In this document: positions 33,433 to 42,038 of the stretch, in pieces
Numbering within the stretch: the first letter of the stretch is position 1
How the letters are laid out: every line of letters begins with the position of its first letter
Assembly (NCBI RefSeq): GCF_026341515.1
Contig: NZ_JAPEOK010000001.1
Span: forward strand, 5,332,001 to 5,396,000
Source: Streptomyces sp. NBC_00878
GTDB lineage: Bacteria > Actinomycetota > Actinomycetes > Streptomycetales > Streptomycetaceae
Direction of reading: 5' to 3'
DNA: 64,000 bases
The notes under the pieces: generated by a model
Seen by the model: the letters and a program-made list of their open reading frames with translations, nothing else
The model's database searches: none
Told to the model about the DNA's origin: nothing
Position numbers and translations under genes: made by a program

Positions 33433-35184
33433 ATGGATGGGGAGGCAGGAACGACGGTGGCGGAACGGAGCACGGCTGCCGTCGACGTGGCAGACAACAG
33501 CGGCGACGAGCCGCTGACCGCGAAGGCGGACCAGTCCACGGCCGACGGGGTGGCCCAGAACCGGGAGCGGGACACGGACAGCTCGGAGAGCGAAGAGGAA
33601 CAGGGGAGCGGGGGGAACGAGAGCCCTGGCAGGACCTCGCCGCCCGAGCTGCACAGCGGACACAAACTCGCCAGACGCTACCGCCTGGAAGAGTGCGTCA
33701 CCCGTCTGGACGGTTTCAGCAGTTGGCGTGCGGTGGACGAGAAACTCCGCCGCGCCGTTGGTGTGCACTTGCTGCCCGCCGACCATCCACGAGCGCGCTC
33801 CGTCCTGGCGGCGGCCCGTTCTTCCGCTCTCCTGGGTGATCCCCGGTTCGTCCAGGTCCTGGACGCGGTCGAGGAGAACGACCTTGTCTATGTGGTGCAC
33901 GAATGGCTGCCGGATGCCACGGAGCTGACGCCTCTGCTGGCCGCCGGCCCTCTGGAGGTGCACGAGGCGTACCAGATGGTCAGCCAGGTCTCCCAGGCGA
34001 TGGCCGCCGCACACCGCGAGGGGCTGGCGCATCTGAAGCTGACCCCTAGTGCCGTACTGCGCACCTCGTCCGGGCAGTGGCGCATCCGCGGCCTCGCCGT
34101 GAACGCCGCACTGCGCGGCATCAGCTCCGACACCCCGCAGCGCACCGACACAGAGGCGATCGGCGCGCTGCTGTACGCCGCGCTCACCCAGCGCTGGCCG
34201 TACGAGAACGATGCCTACGGCCTGTCAGGGCTGCCCAAGGGAGTGGGGCTCATCTCCCCCGACCAGGTACGGGCAGGCGTGCACCGGGGCCTCTCGGAGC
34301 TCGCGATGCGCGCGCTCGTCAACGACGGCGCGACCGCGTCCCGCCAGGAGCCTCCGTGCACCACTCCGGAGGAACTGGTGAAGGCGGTCGGCGAGATGCC
34401 CCGCATCCGGCCGCCGGAGCCCACGTTCACAGCACCGCCCGACTACCAGCGCACGACGTACCAGCAGGGCAGCTACGGCCGCTCCGGGGCCCACCCGGGC
34501 CCGACCCAGCCGGTACCGACTCCCCTGCCTCCGCTGCAGACCCGTACCGGCAAGGCACTCAAGTGGGCCGTGTCGGCTCTCTTGATCGCCGCGCTCGGCC
34601 TGGGCAGCTGGCAGCTGGCGGACGCCCTCATGGACCGCGGGAAGTCCGACGACACGGGCAACACCCAGCCGACGGACGACAACGACAAGAACGGCGACGA
34701 GGCCAAGCCGGCCAAGCCGATCACCATCGAGGGCGCCGAGGAGTACGTCGCGAAGGGTTCTGCCCAGGCTGCTGGGGACGTTGCCAAGACATACGACGGC
34801 GACAGCTCGACGTACTGGCGGAGCAAGAGCTTCGTGGACGGTCCGGCGATGAACCCGGCCTTCAAGCCGGGTGTCGGCATCGTCTACGACCTCGGCTCGC
34901 AGAAGGAGATCTCAGCCGCTTCCATAGGGCTCCGGTTCGCCGGTGACCACACGACGGTCACGCTGTATGCGACGGACTCGATGAGTTCCTCGACGTCGCT
35001 GAGCTCCATGCAGAAGATCGGGACTCTGACCACGAGCGAGACCACCGCGAAGGTGAAGGTCGACAAGAAAGTGAAGACCCAGTACGTGCTGGTGTGGTTC
35101 ACTGCGCTGCCGTACGCACCTGGCGACCAGTTCAGCGACGCCGGTTACAAGCAGGCCATCACCGACGTGAAGTTCACTGGCTGA
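33433..35184 (+). CDS. Membrane-anchored pseudokinase with C-terminal discoidin-like domain
   Basis: 583 aa from ATG at 33433 (GGAGAG 8 nt upstream); GTG at 33457 is an alternative. An acidic N-tail precedes a protein-kinase-like domain (about 75-320) that has lost catalytic residues: the HRD loop reads AHLKLTPSAV, the beta-3 lysine is a histidine (VGVHLLPA), and no DFG is seen. One membrane helix (about 374-392) leads to an extracytoplasmic beta domain with YDLGSQKEISAASIGLRF, like F5/8-type C domains. In Mycobacterium the corresponding pseudokinase is fused to MurJ and is bound by FhaA; here it is a separate gene beside murJ. Confidence 0.85.
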   Translation: MDGEAGTTVAERSTAAVDVADNSGDEPLTAKADQSTADGVAQNRERDTDSSESEEEQGSGGNESPGRTSPPELHSGHKLARRYRLEECVTRLDGFSSWRAVDEKLRRAVGVHLLPADHPRARSVLAAARSSALLGDPRFVQVLDAVEENDLVYVVHEWLPDATELTPLLAAGPLEVHEAYQMVSQVSQAMAAAHREGLAHLKLTPSAVLRTSSGQWRIRGLAVNAALRGISSDTPQRTDTEAIGALLYAALTQRWPYENDAYGLSGLPKGVGLISPDQVRAGVHRGLSELAMRALVNDGATASRQEPPCTTPEELVKAVGEMPRIRPPEPTFTAPPDYQRTTYQQGSYGRSGAHPGPTQPVPTPLPPLQTRTGKALKWAVSALLIAALGLGSWQLADALMDRGKSDDTGNTQPTDDNDKNGDEAKPAKPITIEGAEEYVAKGSAQAAGDVAKTYDGDSSTYWRSKSFVDGPAMNPAFKPGVGIVYDLGSQKEISAASIGLRFAGDHTTVTLYATDSMSSSTSLSSMQKIGTLTTSETTAKVKVDKKVKTQYVLVWFTALPYAPGDQFSDAGYKQAITDVKFTG

Positions 35185-35210
35185 GCACTCACCGAGGGGG
35201 AGGGGGTTCG

Positions 35211-35924
35211 ATGGCGGACGGCGCCGGATTCAGCGAAGTGAGCGATCAGGACCTCCTCGCCCGTCATGTGGAGGGCGATCCCGACGCCTTCGGCGAGATC
35301 GTGCGGCGTCACCGTGATCGGCTCTGGGCGGTGGCGCTGCGGACGCTGGGCGACCGCGAGGAGGCCGCTGACGCCGTCCAGGACGCCCTCGTCTCCGCCT
35401 ACCGGGCCGCCCACACCTTCCGTGGCCAGTCGGCCGTCACAACGTGGCTGCACCGGATCACGGTGAACGCCTGCCTGGACCGCGCGCGCAAGGCGGCCTC
35501 CAGGAAGACGTCCCCCGTGGACGACACGGAACGGCTCGAACAGCTCCTGGAGCCGCACGAGTCCGCCTCCGCTCCCGCCGAGCGCAACGATCTGCACCGT
35601 GAACTGCTGCAGGCCCTGGGCACCCTGCCCCCCGACCAGCGGGCCGCCCTTGTCCTGGTGGACATGCAGGGCTACCCCGTGGCGGAGGCCGCCAGCCTGC
35701 TCGATGTGCCCACCGGCACGGTGAAGAGCCGCTGTGCGCGTGGCAGAGCCAGACTTCTCCCGCTGCTGAAACACCTGCGTACGGACAGCGGGAGCGACAG
35801 ATCGAGCAAGAAGTCGGGTGAGGTACGGAACCGTACGCAGGGGGCATCCGTCCCACCCGCAGCGGGAGAACACGATGGACCAAGCGATTCAGCTGCTGTG
35901 AAGGGCGGAGGTGGGCGAGCGTGA
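35211..35924 (+). CDS. sigM: ECF RNA polymerase sigma factor SigM
   Basis: 237 aa, ATG at 35211 behind GAGGGGGAGGGGG. Region 2 has DPDAFGEIVRRHRDRLW and DREEAADAVQDALVSAYRA (DNA melting and -10 binding). Region 4 (about 130-185) has LPPDQRAALVLVDMQGYPVAEAA and VPTGTVKSRCARGRARLL. A charged tail of about 45 residues follows. It directs RNA polymerase to stress promoters and is held by the membrane anti-sigma factor encoded next, whose start overlaps its stop (GTGA). The order murJ, sigM, anti-sigma, trxB, trxA matches Mycobacterium. Confidence 0.92.
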   Translation: MADGAGFSEVSDQDLLARHVEGDPDAFGEIVRRHRDRLWAVALRTLGDREEAADAVQDALVSAYRAAHTFRGQSAVTTWLHRITVNACLDRARKAASRKTSPVDDTERLEQLLEPHESASAPAERNDLHRELLQALGTLPPDQRAALVLVDMQGYPVAEAASLLDVPTGTVKSRCARGRARLLPLLKHLRTDSGSDRSSKKSGEVRNRTQGASVPPAAGEHDGPSDSAAVKGGGGRA

Positions 35925-36868
35925 CATCCACGACCGACACGGCCGGGCACCCGGACGTCGAGGAGATCTCCGACCTCACCGAAGGTCTGCTCCCGCCCTC
36001 TCGCACGGCGGACGTGCGACAGCATCTGGACGACTGCGCACTCTGCGCCGACGTGTACGACTCGCTGGAGGAGATCCGCGGCATGCTCGGCACGCTGCCG
36101 GGCCCGCTCCGCATGCCCGACGACGTCGCGGGGCGTATCGACGCCGCTCTCGCCGCTGAGGCCCTGCTGAATGCCACGGCTCCCGCAGGCGACGCCACAG
36201 GCACCCTCGCGTCCGGGGACGCCTCACGTCCACTGTCCGACGAAGACGACAGCGACAGCGACAGCAGGCATGTTTCACGTGAAACATCGACCACGGCAGA
36301 CCGCCCCGCAGGACGCCCCCGCGCCGCCACTGGCCCGGGCCGCACGAACCGCACGCGTCGCGGACGCCGCAGGACCGCAGTCCTGAGCGTCATGTTCACG
36401 GCCGCCGCGCTGGGACTCGGTGGACTGCTGCTCCAGACGCTCGGCAGCGACGGCTCGGACAATGACCCCCCGTCGGCGTCCGAGAATCAGACCGACTCCG
36501 CGAACACCTTCGCTGAGGGGAAGCTCAAGGGTCAGGTCGCCGATCTCCTCGACAAGGCCGACAAGAAGAAGGACGGCGGCCCGCGCACCTCGAATCCTTA
36601 CGGCACCCAGTCCACGGACGAGCCGCGCATCCTGAACACGCCGTCCGCCTCGGTTCCTGATTGCGTCAAGCTCGGCATCGGCCGGGACGCGGAACCGCTC
36701 GCCTTCAAGGAAGGTTCCTACGAAGGCACGGATGCATATCTCGTGGTCCTGCCCGACGCCTCCGACACCACACGGGTCACGGCCTACGTCGTCGACTCCA
36801 CCTGTGTGGACAAGCCGTCGATCACCGCCGGCAAGGTCCTGCTGACGCACTCCTACCCGCAGAGCTGA
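35921..36868 (+). CDS. Zinc-finger (ZAS) anti-sigma factor, partner of SigM
   Basis: 315 aa, GTG at 35921 overlapping the sigM stop by 4 bp, which implies translational coupling. The N-terminal ZAS motif is His35-x3-Cys39-x2-Cys42 (RQHLDDCALC). A single membrane helix (about 152-170, VMFTAAALGLGGLLLQTL) separates it from an extracytoplasmic domain. Family knowledge says it binds SigM at the membrane and releases it on envelope or redox stress. Residues 118-122 (VSRET) are encoded by a perfect parS site, in a region that looks disordered. Confidence 0.88.
   Translation: MTSTTDTAGHPDVEEISDLTEGLLPPSRTADVRQHLDDCALCADVYDSLEEIRGMLGTLPGPLRMPDDVAGRIDAALAAEALLNATAPAGDATGTLASGDASRPLSDEDDSDSDSRHVSRETSTTADRPAGRPRAATGPGRTNRTRRGRRRTAVLSVMFTAAALGLGGLLLQTLGSDGSDNDPPSASENQTDSANTFAEGKLKGQVADLLDKADKKKDGGPRTSNPYGTQSTDEPRILNTPSASVPDCVKLGIGRDAEPLAFKEGSYEGTDAYLVVLPDASDTTRVTAYVVDSTCVDKPSITAGKVLLTHSYPQS
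36272..36285. promoter_or_regulatory. parS site 8, inside the anti-sigma gene
   Basis: Exact GTTTCACGTGAAAC within coding sequence, read as Val-Ser-Arg-Glu-Thr in the linker between the zinc finger and the membrane helix. Confidence 0.92.
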
Positions 36869-36963
36869 CCGAGCCCGGCTCTGCCGGGGACCATCCTGAG
36901 CACCCCTGTGCCATCCGTGGCGTCGTCGCGCGGTGACGCCGTCTTCGTGTGCCCGGACACAGT

Positions 36964-36993
36964 GGGAATGCGCGCCCCTTAGGATCCGTTGGG
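36964..36993 (+). promoter_or_regulatory. Sigma-R promoter of trxBA
   Basis: GGGAAT (36964-36969), 18 bp, then GTTGGG (36988-36993), matching the disulfide-stress sigma-R consensus GGAAT-N18-GTT. It lies 70 bp upstream of trxB, as in S. coelicolor trxBp1. Confidence 0.8.
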
Positions 36994-37063
36994 TGGGGTG
37001 AGAGTTCTGAGAGAGGCTCCCACCGGTCGTACGAAGCAGTCTCCAGAGACGAGGAATCAAGCC

Positions 37064-38035
37064 GTGAGCGACGTCCGTAACGTGATCATCATCGGCTCCG
37101 GGCCCGCCGGCTACACGGCGGCGCTCTACACTGCGCGCGCGTCGCTTAAGCCGCTGGTGTTCGAGGGCGCCGTCACCGCAGGCGGTGCGCTGATGACCAC
37201 CACTGAGGTGGAGAACTTCCCCGGCTTCCAGGACGGCATCATGGGCCCCGAGCTCATGGACAACATGCGTGCGCAGTCCGAGCGCTTCGGTGCCGAGCTG
37301 GTGCCGGACGACATCATCGCGGTCGACCTCAGCGGTGAGATCAAGACCGTCACCGACACTGCGGGCACCGTGCACCGGGCGAAGGCGATCATCGTCGCCA
37401 CGGGCTCGCAGCACCGCAAGCTGGGTCTGCCCAAGGAAGACGCCCTCTCCGGGCGCGGTGTCTCCTGGTGCGCGACCTGCGACGGCTTCTTCTTCAAGGA
37501 CCAGGACATCGCCGTGATCGGCGGCGGCGACACCGCCATGGAGGAAGCCACCTTCCTCTCCCGGTTCGCCAAGTCCGTGACGATCGTCCACCGCCGCGAC
37601 ACCCTGCGCGCCTCCAAGGCGATGCAGGAGCGTGCCTTCGCGGACCCGAAGATCAAGTTCGTCTGGGACAGCGAGGTCGCCGAGATCCAGGGCGATCAGA
37701 AGCTCTCCGGTCTACAGCTGCGGAACCTGAAGACCGGCGAGACGTCCGAGCTGCCCGTCACCGGACTGTTCATCGCGATCGGCCACGACCCGCGCACCGA
37801 GCTCTTCAAGGGTCAGCTCGACCTCGACGGGGAGGGCTACCTCAGGGTCGAGGCACCCTCGACCCAGACGAACCTGACGGGTGTCTTCGGCGCCGGCGAC
37901 GTCGTCGACCACACCTACCGCCAGGCGATCACCGCGGCCGGCACCGGCTGCTCCGCTGCTCTGGACGCCGAGCGCTTCCTCTCCGCCCTCGCGGACGGCG
38001 AGGCTGCCGCGGAGCCCGCAAAGACCACTGTCTGA
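37064..38035 (+). CDS. trxB: Thioredoxin reductase (NADPH)
   Basis: 323 aa; GTG at 37064 with GAGGA 9 nt upstream. FAD-binding [15 protein letters not shown] begins at residue 11, the redox-active pair is CATC (Cys136, Cys139), NADPH-binding [10 protein letters not shown] follows, and [12 protein letters not shown] closes the FAD site. It reduces thioredoxin with NADPH. It forms an operon with trxA 44 bp downstream and is preceded by a sigma-R promoter, so it should be induced by thiol oxidation. Confidence 0.97.
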   Translation: MSDVRNVIIIGSGPAGYTAALYTARASLKPLVFEGAVTAGGALMTTTEVENFPGFQDGIMGPELMDNMRAQSERFGAELVPDDIIAVDLSGEIKTVTDTAGTVHRAKAIIVATGSQHRKLGLPKEDALSGRGVSWCATCDGFFFKDQDIAVIGGGDTAMEEATFLSRFAKSVTIVHRRDTLRASKAMQERAFADPKIKFVWDSEVAEIQGDQKLSGLQLRNLKTGETSELPVTGLFIAIGHDPRTELFKGQLDLDGEGYLRVEAPSTQTNLTGVFGAGDVVDHTYRQAITAAGTGCSAALDAERFLSALADGEAAAEPAKTTV

Positions 38036-38079
38036 CCCTCCATCCCGCCCCACCGCACCAACCAGTTAAGGAGCCCGCC

Positions 38080-38412
38080 GTGGCCGGCACCCTCAAGCAC
38101 GTGACCGACGATTCCTTCGAGCAGGACGTCCTCAAGAGCGACAAGCCCGTCCTGGTGGACTTCTGGGCCGCCTGGTGCGGTCCGTGCCGTCAGATCGCTC
38201 CGTCCCTCGAAGCGATCGCCGCCGAGTACGGCGACAAGATCGAGGTCGTCAAGCTCAACATCGACGAGAACCCGGGTACGGCTGCCAAGTACGGCGTCAT
38301 GTCCATCCCGACCCTGAACGTGTACCAGGACGGTGAGGTCGCCAAGACCATCGTCGGTGCGAAGCCGAAGGCCGCGATCGTGCGGGACCTTGAGGACTTC
38401 ATCGCCGAGTAG
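38080..38412 (+). CDS. trxA: Thioredoxin
   Basis: 110 aa; GTG at 38080 behind AAGGAG. The active site WCGPC is at residues 32-36 in the usual VDFWAAWCGPCRQIAP context, and the cis-proline loop MSIPTLNVY is present. It reduces protein disulfides in the cytosol and is recycled by TrxB. It is followed by a parS site and a strong terminator. Confidence 0.97.
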   Translation: MAGTLKHVTDDSFEQDVLKSDKPVLVDFWAAWCGPCRQIAPSLEAIAAEYGDKIEVVKLNIDENPGTAAKYGVMSIPTLNVYQDGEVAKTIVGAKPKAAIVRDLEDFIAE

Positions 38413-38441
38413 ATCGGCAGGCCGCCCACCCAGGCGGCGAT

Positions 38442-38455
38442 GTTTCACGTGAAAC
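38442..38455. promoter_or_regulatory. parS site 9
   Basis: Exact GTTTCACGTGAAAC directly after a small hairpin (GCCGCC/GGCGGC, 38421-38438) and before the trxA terminator. Confidence 0.93.
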
Positions 38456-38456
38456 A

Positions 38457-38490
38457 CGTATGGGCCAACCCGGACGGGTTGGCCCATACG
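38457..38490. terminator. Terminator after trxA
   Basis: A 16-bp perfect stem (CGTATGGGCCAACCCG) with a minimal loop, between the convergent trxA and acetyltransferase genes. Confidence 0.8.
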
Positions 38491-38539
38491 CATGTATGGC
38501 CGATGACTCAGGCGCCTCTCCAACGGACGCAGGAGCGAC

Positions 38540-39157
38540 CTAGAGCGGACGCAGCACCGGCTCCTTCTGTACCGCCCCGAGCAGTCGGTCGAGCGCCAGC
38601 TCCACGTCTTCCTTCCACGAGAGTGTCGTCCGCAGTTCCAGACGCAGTCGCGGGTATGTCGGGTGCGGCCGGACCGTCTTGAATCCCACGGCCAGGAGAT
38701 GGTCGGCGGGCAGCACGCAGGCCGGCTCCTTCCAGCGAGCGTCCCCGAAGGCCTCGATCGCCTTGAAGCCCCGCCTGAGCAGATCCTTGGCAACCGTCTG
38801 CACCATCACACGCCCAAGCCCCTGCCCCTGAAAGCCAGGCATGATGAAAGCCGTCATCAGCTGAACCGCGTCAGGGGAGACCGGACTGGTGGGGAAGGCC
38901 GTCGAACGCGGCACATAGGCGGGCGGCGCGTACAGCACGAAGCCCGCCGGTACGTCGTCCACATAGACGACCCGGCCGCAGGATCCCCATTCGAGCAGGA
39001 CGGCGGAGATCCACGCCTCTTTCTCCAGCTCGGGTGTTCCTGCCTTTACCGCGGCCTGACCGCTGACTGGGTCCAACTCCCAGAAGACACAGGCGCGACA
39101 GCGCTTGGGAAGGTCCTGGAGGTTGTCCAGCGTGAGCGGTACGAGCCGACGCCCCAT
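38540..39157 (-). CDS. GNAT family N-acetyltransferase (conserved next to parB)
   Basis: 205 aa; ATG at 39157 with GAAGGA about 10 nt upstream. A longer frame to 39580 runs through intergenic DNA. The motif CRACVFWELDPVSG near the N-terminus is typical of this actinobacterial group, and the acetyl-CoA loop is PGFQGQGLGRVMVQ, followed by a DLLRRGFKAIEAFGD strand. The substrate is unknown. The gene holds a fixed place between trxA and parB in Streptomyces, so it belongs to the core. Confidence 0.87.
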   Translation of the reverse strand: MGRRLVPLTLDNLQDLPKRCRACVFWELDPVSGQAAVKAGTPELEKEAWISAVLLEWGSCGRVVYVDDVPAGFVLYAPPAYVPRSTAFPTSPVSPDAVQLMTAFIMPGFQGQGLGRVMVQTVAKDLLRRGFKAIEAFGDARWKEPACVLPADHLLAVGFKTVRPHPTYPRLRLELRTTLSWKEDVELALDRLLGAVQKEPVLRPL

Positions 39158-39303
39158 GAAGGCAGTTCCTCGCTTCCTTCGCCCGCAGCGTCGCGGGCGG
39201 CTGTCAGAGCGCTCCGTTCCCTGAGCAGGCTGCCGACGAACCCGCCGACCGCGCCGAGCCCCAAGCCCGCGCTCACCAATCCGGTGCGGCTCACCGTTCG
39301 CAT
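39046..39303 (-). CDS. Possible small membrane peptide (uncertain)
   Basis: 85 aa from ATG at 39303, which has a very good GGGGAGG 9 nt upstream. The first 35 residues (RTGLVSAGLGLGAVGGFVGSLL) look like a glycine-zipper membrane helix, after which the sequence becomes low-complexity and overlaps the acetyltransferase gene by 112 bp in another frame. The long overlap speaks against it; it may be real only in its first part or be decayed. It is the only candidate in the 331-bp gap between the acetyltransferase and parB. Confidence 0.3.
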   Translation of the reverse strand: MRTVSRTGLVSAGLGLGAVGGFVGSLLRERSALTAARDAAGEGSEELPSWGVGSYRSRWTTSRTFPSAVAPVSSGSWTQSAVRPR

Positions 39304-39488
39304 GGCCCCTCGCCTCCCCATAGAAGGTGCTGCCAGGTGGATGCGCCATACCCGAACGCATCGTATCCACGATGCGATTCCATCGATACCGCCAGAAAGC
39401 AAAGAGCGGGCCGTGTTCCGGTACACACCGGACACGACCCGCTCCACTGATCGCAAGGGTCGCACGGTCAAACCGACCGACCCAGACC

Positions 39489-40592
39489 TCAGGCTTCCGA
39501 ATCCTCGGAGTCGTCGTCCAGGAGGCTCTTCTGCAGAACCGGTCCCTCGCCCGGGGCGAGCGCACCGAGGATCCGCTCAAGATCGTCTATCGAGGCGAAC
39601 TCGACGGTGATCTTGCCCTTCTTCTGACCGAGGTCGACCTTCACCCGAGTCTCGAAGCGGTCCGAGAGACGGGTCGCAAGGTCACTCAGCGCGGGAGAGA
39701 CCCGAGTGCCGGCCCGAGGCCCCTTGGAGCGTGAGGCCGACTGCGGCCGCGAGCCCATGAGCGTGACGATTTCCTCGACAGCTCGCACCGAGAGGCCCTC
39801 GGCCACGATCCGGTGAGCCAGTCGATCCTGCTCCTCCGAGTCGTCGACGGAAAGCAGGGCTCGCGCATGTCCGGCGGAGAGCACCCCTGCTGCGACTCGC
39901 CGCTGAACCGACGGCGACAGCCTCAGCAGACGCAGAGTGTTGGAGACCTGAGGGCGCGACCGGCCGATCCGGTCAGCCAGCTGATCGTGCGTGCAGTTGA
40001 AGTCCTTGAGCAGCTGATCGTAGGCGGCAGCCTCTTCCAGCGGGTTCAGCTGAGCACGGTGCAGGTTCTCCAGGAGCGCGTCCAGGAGAAGCTTCTCGTC
40101 CTCCGTGGCCCGCACGATCGCCGGAATGGCCTCAAGCCCCGCCTCACGGCAGGCCCGCCAGCGCCGCTCGCCCATGATGAGCTCGTACTGCGCCGGACCC
40201 AGCTGCCGTACGACGACCGGCTGGAGAAGGCCGACCTCCTTGATGGAGGTGACAAGTTCCGCGAGAGCGTCCTCGTCGAACACCTCACGGGGCTGGCGCG
40301 GGTTCGGGGTGATGGAGTCGAGAGGCAGCTCGGCGAAGTACGCGCCGACGGGTGCCGACGGAGCCTCCCCGAACACGCTCGCCGACGGCTCATCCGTTTC
40401 ATGTGAAACCTGGGCAGGCGGAAGCGTGGCCACCTTGGCCGCCGCCACCCCGCGCTCCGCGGTGAGCACGGGCACGACTCCCGGCGATGTGGACGATCCG
40501 CCCACCGCCGGTGGTGCCGCCTTCTCTCCTGTAGGTGCAGCCGGGATCAGTGCGCCGAGACCACGGCCCAACCCCCTCCGTCGCTCGCTCAC
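39489..40592 (-). CDS. parB: Chromosome partitioning protein ParB
   Basis: 367 aa; GTG at 40592 overlaps the parA stop by 4 bp (GTGA). The N-terminal [16 protein letters not shown] motif binds ParA. The CTP-binding core has the GERRWR box (141-146), the KorB-type helix-turn-helix is at about 200-225 ([16 protein letters not shown]), and the C-terminal dimer domain ends the protein. It loads at parS as a CTP-dependent clamp and organises the origins during sporulation. Residues 62-66 (VSHET) are coded by a one-base parS variant. Confidence 0.97.
   Translation of the reverse strand: MSERRRGLGRGLGALIPAAPTGEKAAPPAVGGSSTSPGVVPVLTAERGVAAAKVATLPPAQVSHETDEPSASVFGEAPSAPVGAYFAELPLDSITPNPRQPREVFDEDALAELVTSIKEVGLLQPVVVRQLGPAQYELIMGERRWRACREAGLEAIPAIVRATEDEKLLLDALLENLHRAQLNPLEEAAAYDQLLKDFNCTHDQLADRIGRSRPQVSNTLRLLRLSPSVQRRVAAGVLSAGHARALLSVDDSEEQDRLAHRIVAEGLSVRAVEEIVTLMGSRPQSASRSKGPRAGTRVSPALSDLATRLSDRFETRVKVDLGQKKGKITVEFASIDDLERILGALAPGEGPVLQKSLLDDDSEDSEA
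40396..40409. promoter_or_regulatory. parS-like site inside parB (one mismatch)
   Basis: GTTTCATGTGAAAC differs from parS by one central base. It encodes Val-Ser-His-Glu-Thr where the other coding parS sites encode Val-Ser-Arg-Glu-Thr. Confidence 0.6.
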
Positions 40593-41662
40593 TGGATCCC
40601 CTCCACCATGCTCTGTTCGTTGTGTGCGCCCATGTGGGCATGCTGCGCGTCGTACGCCACTCCGACTCCCCGCAGCGCGATCTCCCGCGCCGCCTCAAGG
40701 TAGGAGAGGGCACCGCTCGACCCCGGGTCGTAGGTCAGAACCGTCTGACCGTAGCTGGGGGCCTCGGAGATACGGACCGAGCGAGGAATGCTCGTCCGCA
40801 GCACCTCGTCGCCGAAGTGGTTGCGCACCTCGTCGGCGACTTGGGACGCGAGGCGGGTCCGGCCGTCGTACATGGTGAGCAGGATCGTCGATACATGCAG
40901 GTCGGGGTTGAGGTGCCCCCGCACCAGGTCGACGTTGCGCAGTAGCTGGCCCAGGCCCTCCAGCGCGTAGTACTCGCACTGAATCGGGATGAGAACCTCG
41001 GCACCGGCTACGAGAGCGTTGACCGTCAGGAGGCCCAGCGAGGGCGGGCAGTCGATGAGGATGTAGTCCAGCGGCTGCTCGTAAGCCTGGATCGCCCGCT
41101 CCAAGCGGCTCTCGCGTGCCACCAGGGACACCAGCTCGATCTCCGCACCGGCGAGATCGATCGTGGCAGGTGCGCAGAACAGCCCCTCGACATCGGGCAC
41201 CGGCTGCACGACCTCGGAGAGTGGCTTGCTGTCGATCAGCACGTCGTAGATCGAAGGTACGTCGGCATGATGGTCAATGCCCAGCGCGGTGGAGGCATTG
41301 CCCTGAGGATCGAGGTCGACCACCAGGACGCGCCCGCCATGCAGAGCCAGCGAAGCGGCAAGATTGACCGTGGTCGTTGTCTTGCCCACCCCGCCCTTCT
41401 GGTTGGCTACCACCATCACACGCGTTTGCTCGGGCCGTGGCAGGCCCTCGCCGGCGCGGCCTAGAGCCTCCACCGCCAGTTGGGCAGCACGACCGATGGG
41501 AGTGTCGTCCATCGGGGGCGGTGTTTCACGTGAAACATCCTCCCCCATCGACTCGGTACGGGGACCGGGGACCGGATCGGTCATCGGTCCCGCGATGTTG
41601 GCGTCGGACCGCAAGGATTCACTCTCCTCGACTTCAGGCTCGCAATGAACAGAGCCTCCCAT
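40589..41662 (-). CDS. parA: Chromosome partitioning ATPase ParA
   Basis: 357 aa from ATG at 41662. The frame is open to 41893 and internal starts at 41584 and 41512 also exist, so the N-terminus is uncertain. The deviant Walker A KGGVGKT is at residues 89-95, followed by [16 protein letters not shown] and [17 protein letters not shown] motifs. It polymerises or forms gradients on DNA and positions ParB-parS complexes along aerial hyphae. It is the first gene of parAB. A perfect parS (41523-41536) lies in its coding region and another (41866-41879) upstream. Confidence 0.93.
   Translation of the reverse strand: MGGSVHCEPEVEESESLRSDANIAGPMTDPVPGPRTESMGEDVSRETPPPMDDTPIGRAAQLAVEALGRAGEGLPRPEQTRVMVVANQKGGVGKTTTTVNLAASLALHGGRVLVVDLDPQGNASTALGIDHHADVPSIYDVLIDSKPLSEVVQPVPDVEGLFCAPATIDLAGAEIELVSLVARESRLERAIQAYEQPLDYILIDCPPSLGLLTVNALVAGAEVLIPIQCEYYALEGLGQLLRNVDLVRGHLNPDLHVSTILLTMYDGRTRLASQVADEVRNHFGDEVLRTSIPRSVRISEAPSYGQTVLTYDPGSSGALSYLEAAREIALRGVGVAYDAQHAHMGAHNEQSMVEGIQ
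41523..41536. promoter_or_regulatory. parS site 10, inside parA
   Basis: Exact GTTTCACGTGAAAC, read as Val-Ser-Arg-Glu-Thr in the disordered N-terminal part of ParA. Confidence 0.93.
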
Positions 41663-42038
41663 GCCTTCGGGGTCGTGAACCAGCGAGGCCCGTTGTTCTG
41701 TGGAGAAATCCACCTCTGTGGACAACTCCGTGCCCTCCGCGGGGGACGCACTGCCGCCAGGAGAGGGTCTTTTACCGAAGGATCCCCGGGATCCAAAAGG
41801 ATTTCGGTCGCGGGGTTCGGCCGCGGCGCGACCGCGACTGATGATGCCGTGCAGCAGTGAGCGACGTTTCACGTGAAACACGATGCACAGCACGTGCGAC
41901 CGCGGCCGTGCGACACTCCGGCATGTGTAGGTTTGGCAGCTTGTGTGGAGTACGTCTCGTCGTCAGGACGGATCAATCAACGAGCTCCGGCCCGACGACA
42001 CATATCCCGAACGAGTCACCTTTCCCAGGCACCGGCGG
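41663..42038. other. parA upstream region
   Basis: 376 bp between rsmG and parA. It should hold the parA promoters and contains parS site 11 at 41866-41879. The parA frame stays open to 41893, but the amino-acid composition there is not protein-like beyond doubt. No other gene is seen. Confidence 0.5.
41866..41879. promoter_or_regulatory. parS site 11, upstream of parA
   Basis: Exact GTTTCACGTGAAAC, the perfect site nearest to oriC in this window (about 6.3 kb from the first DnaA boxes). Confidence 0.93.
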
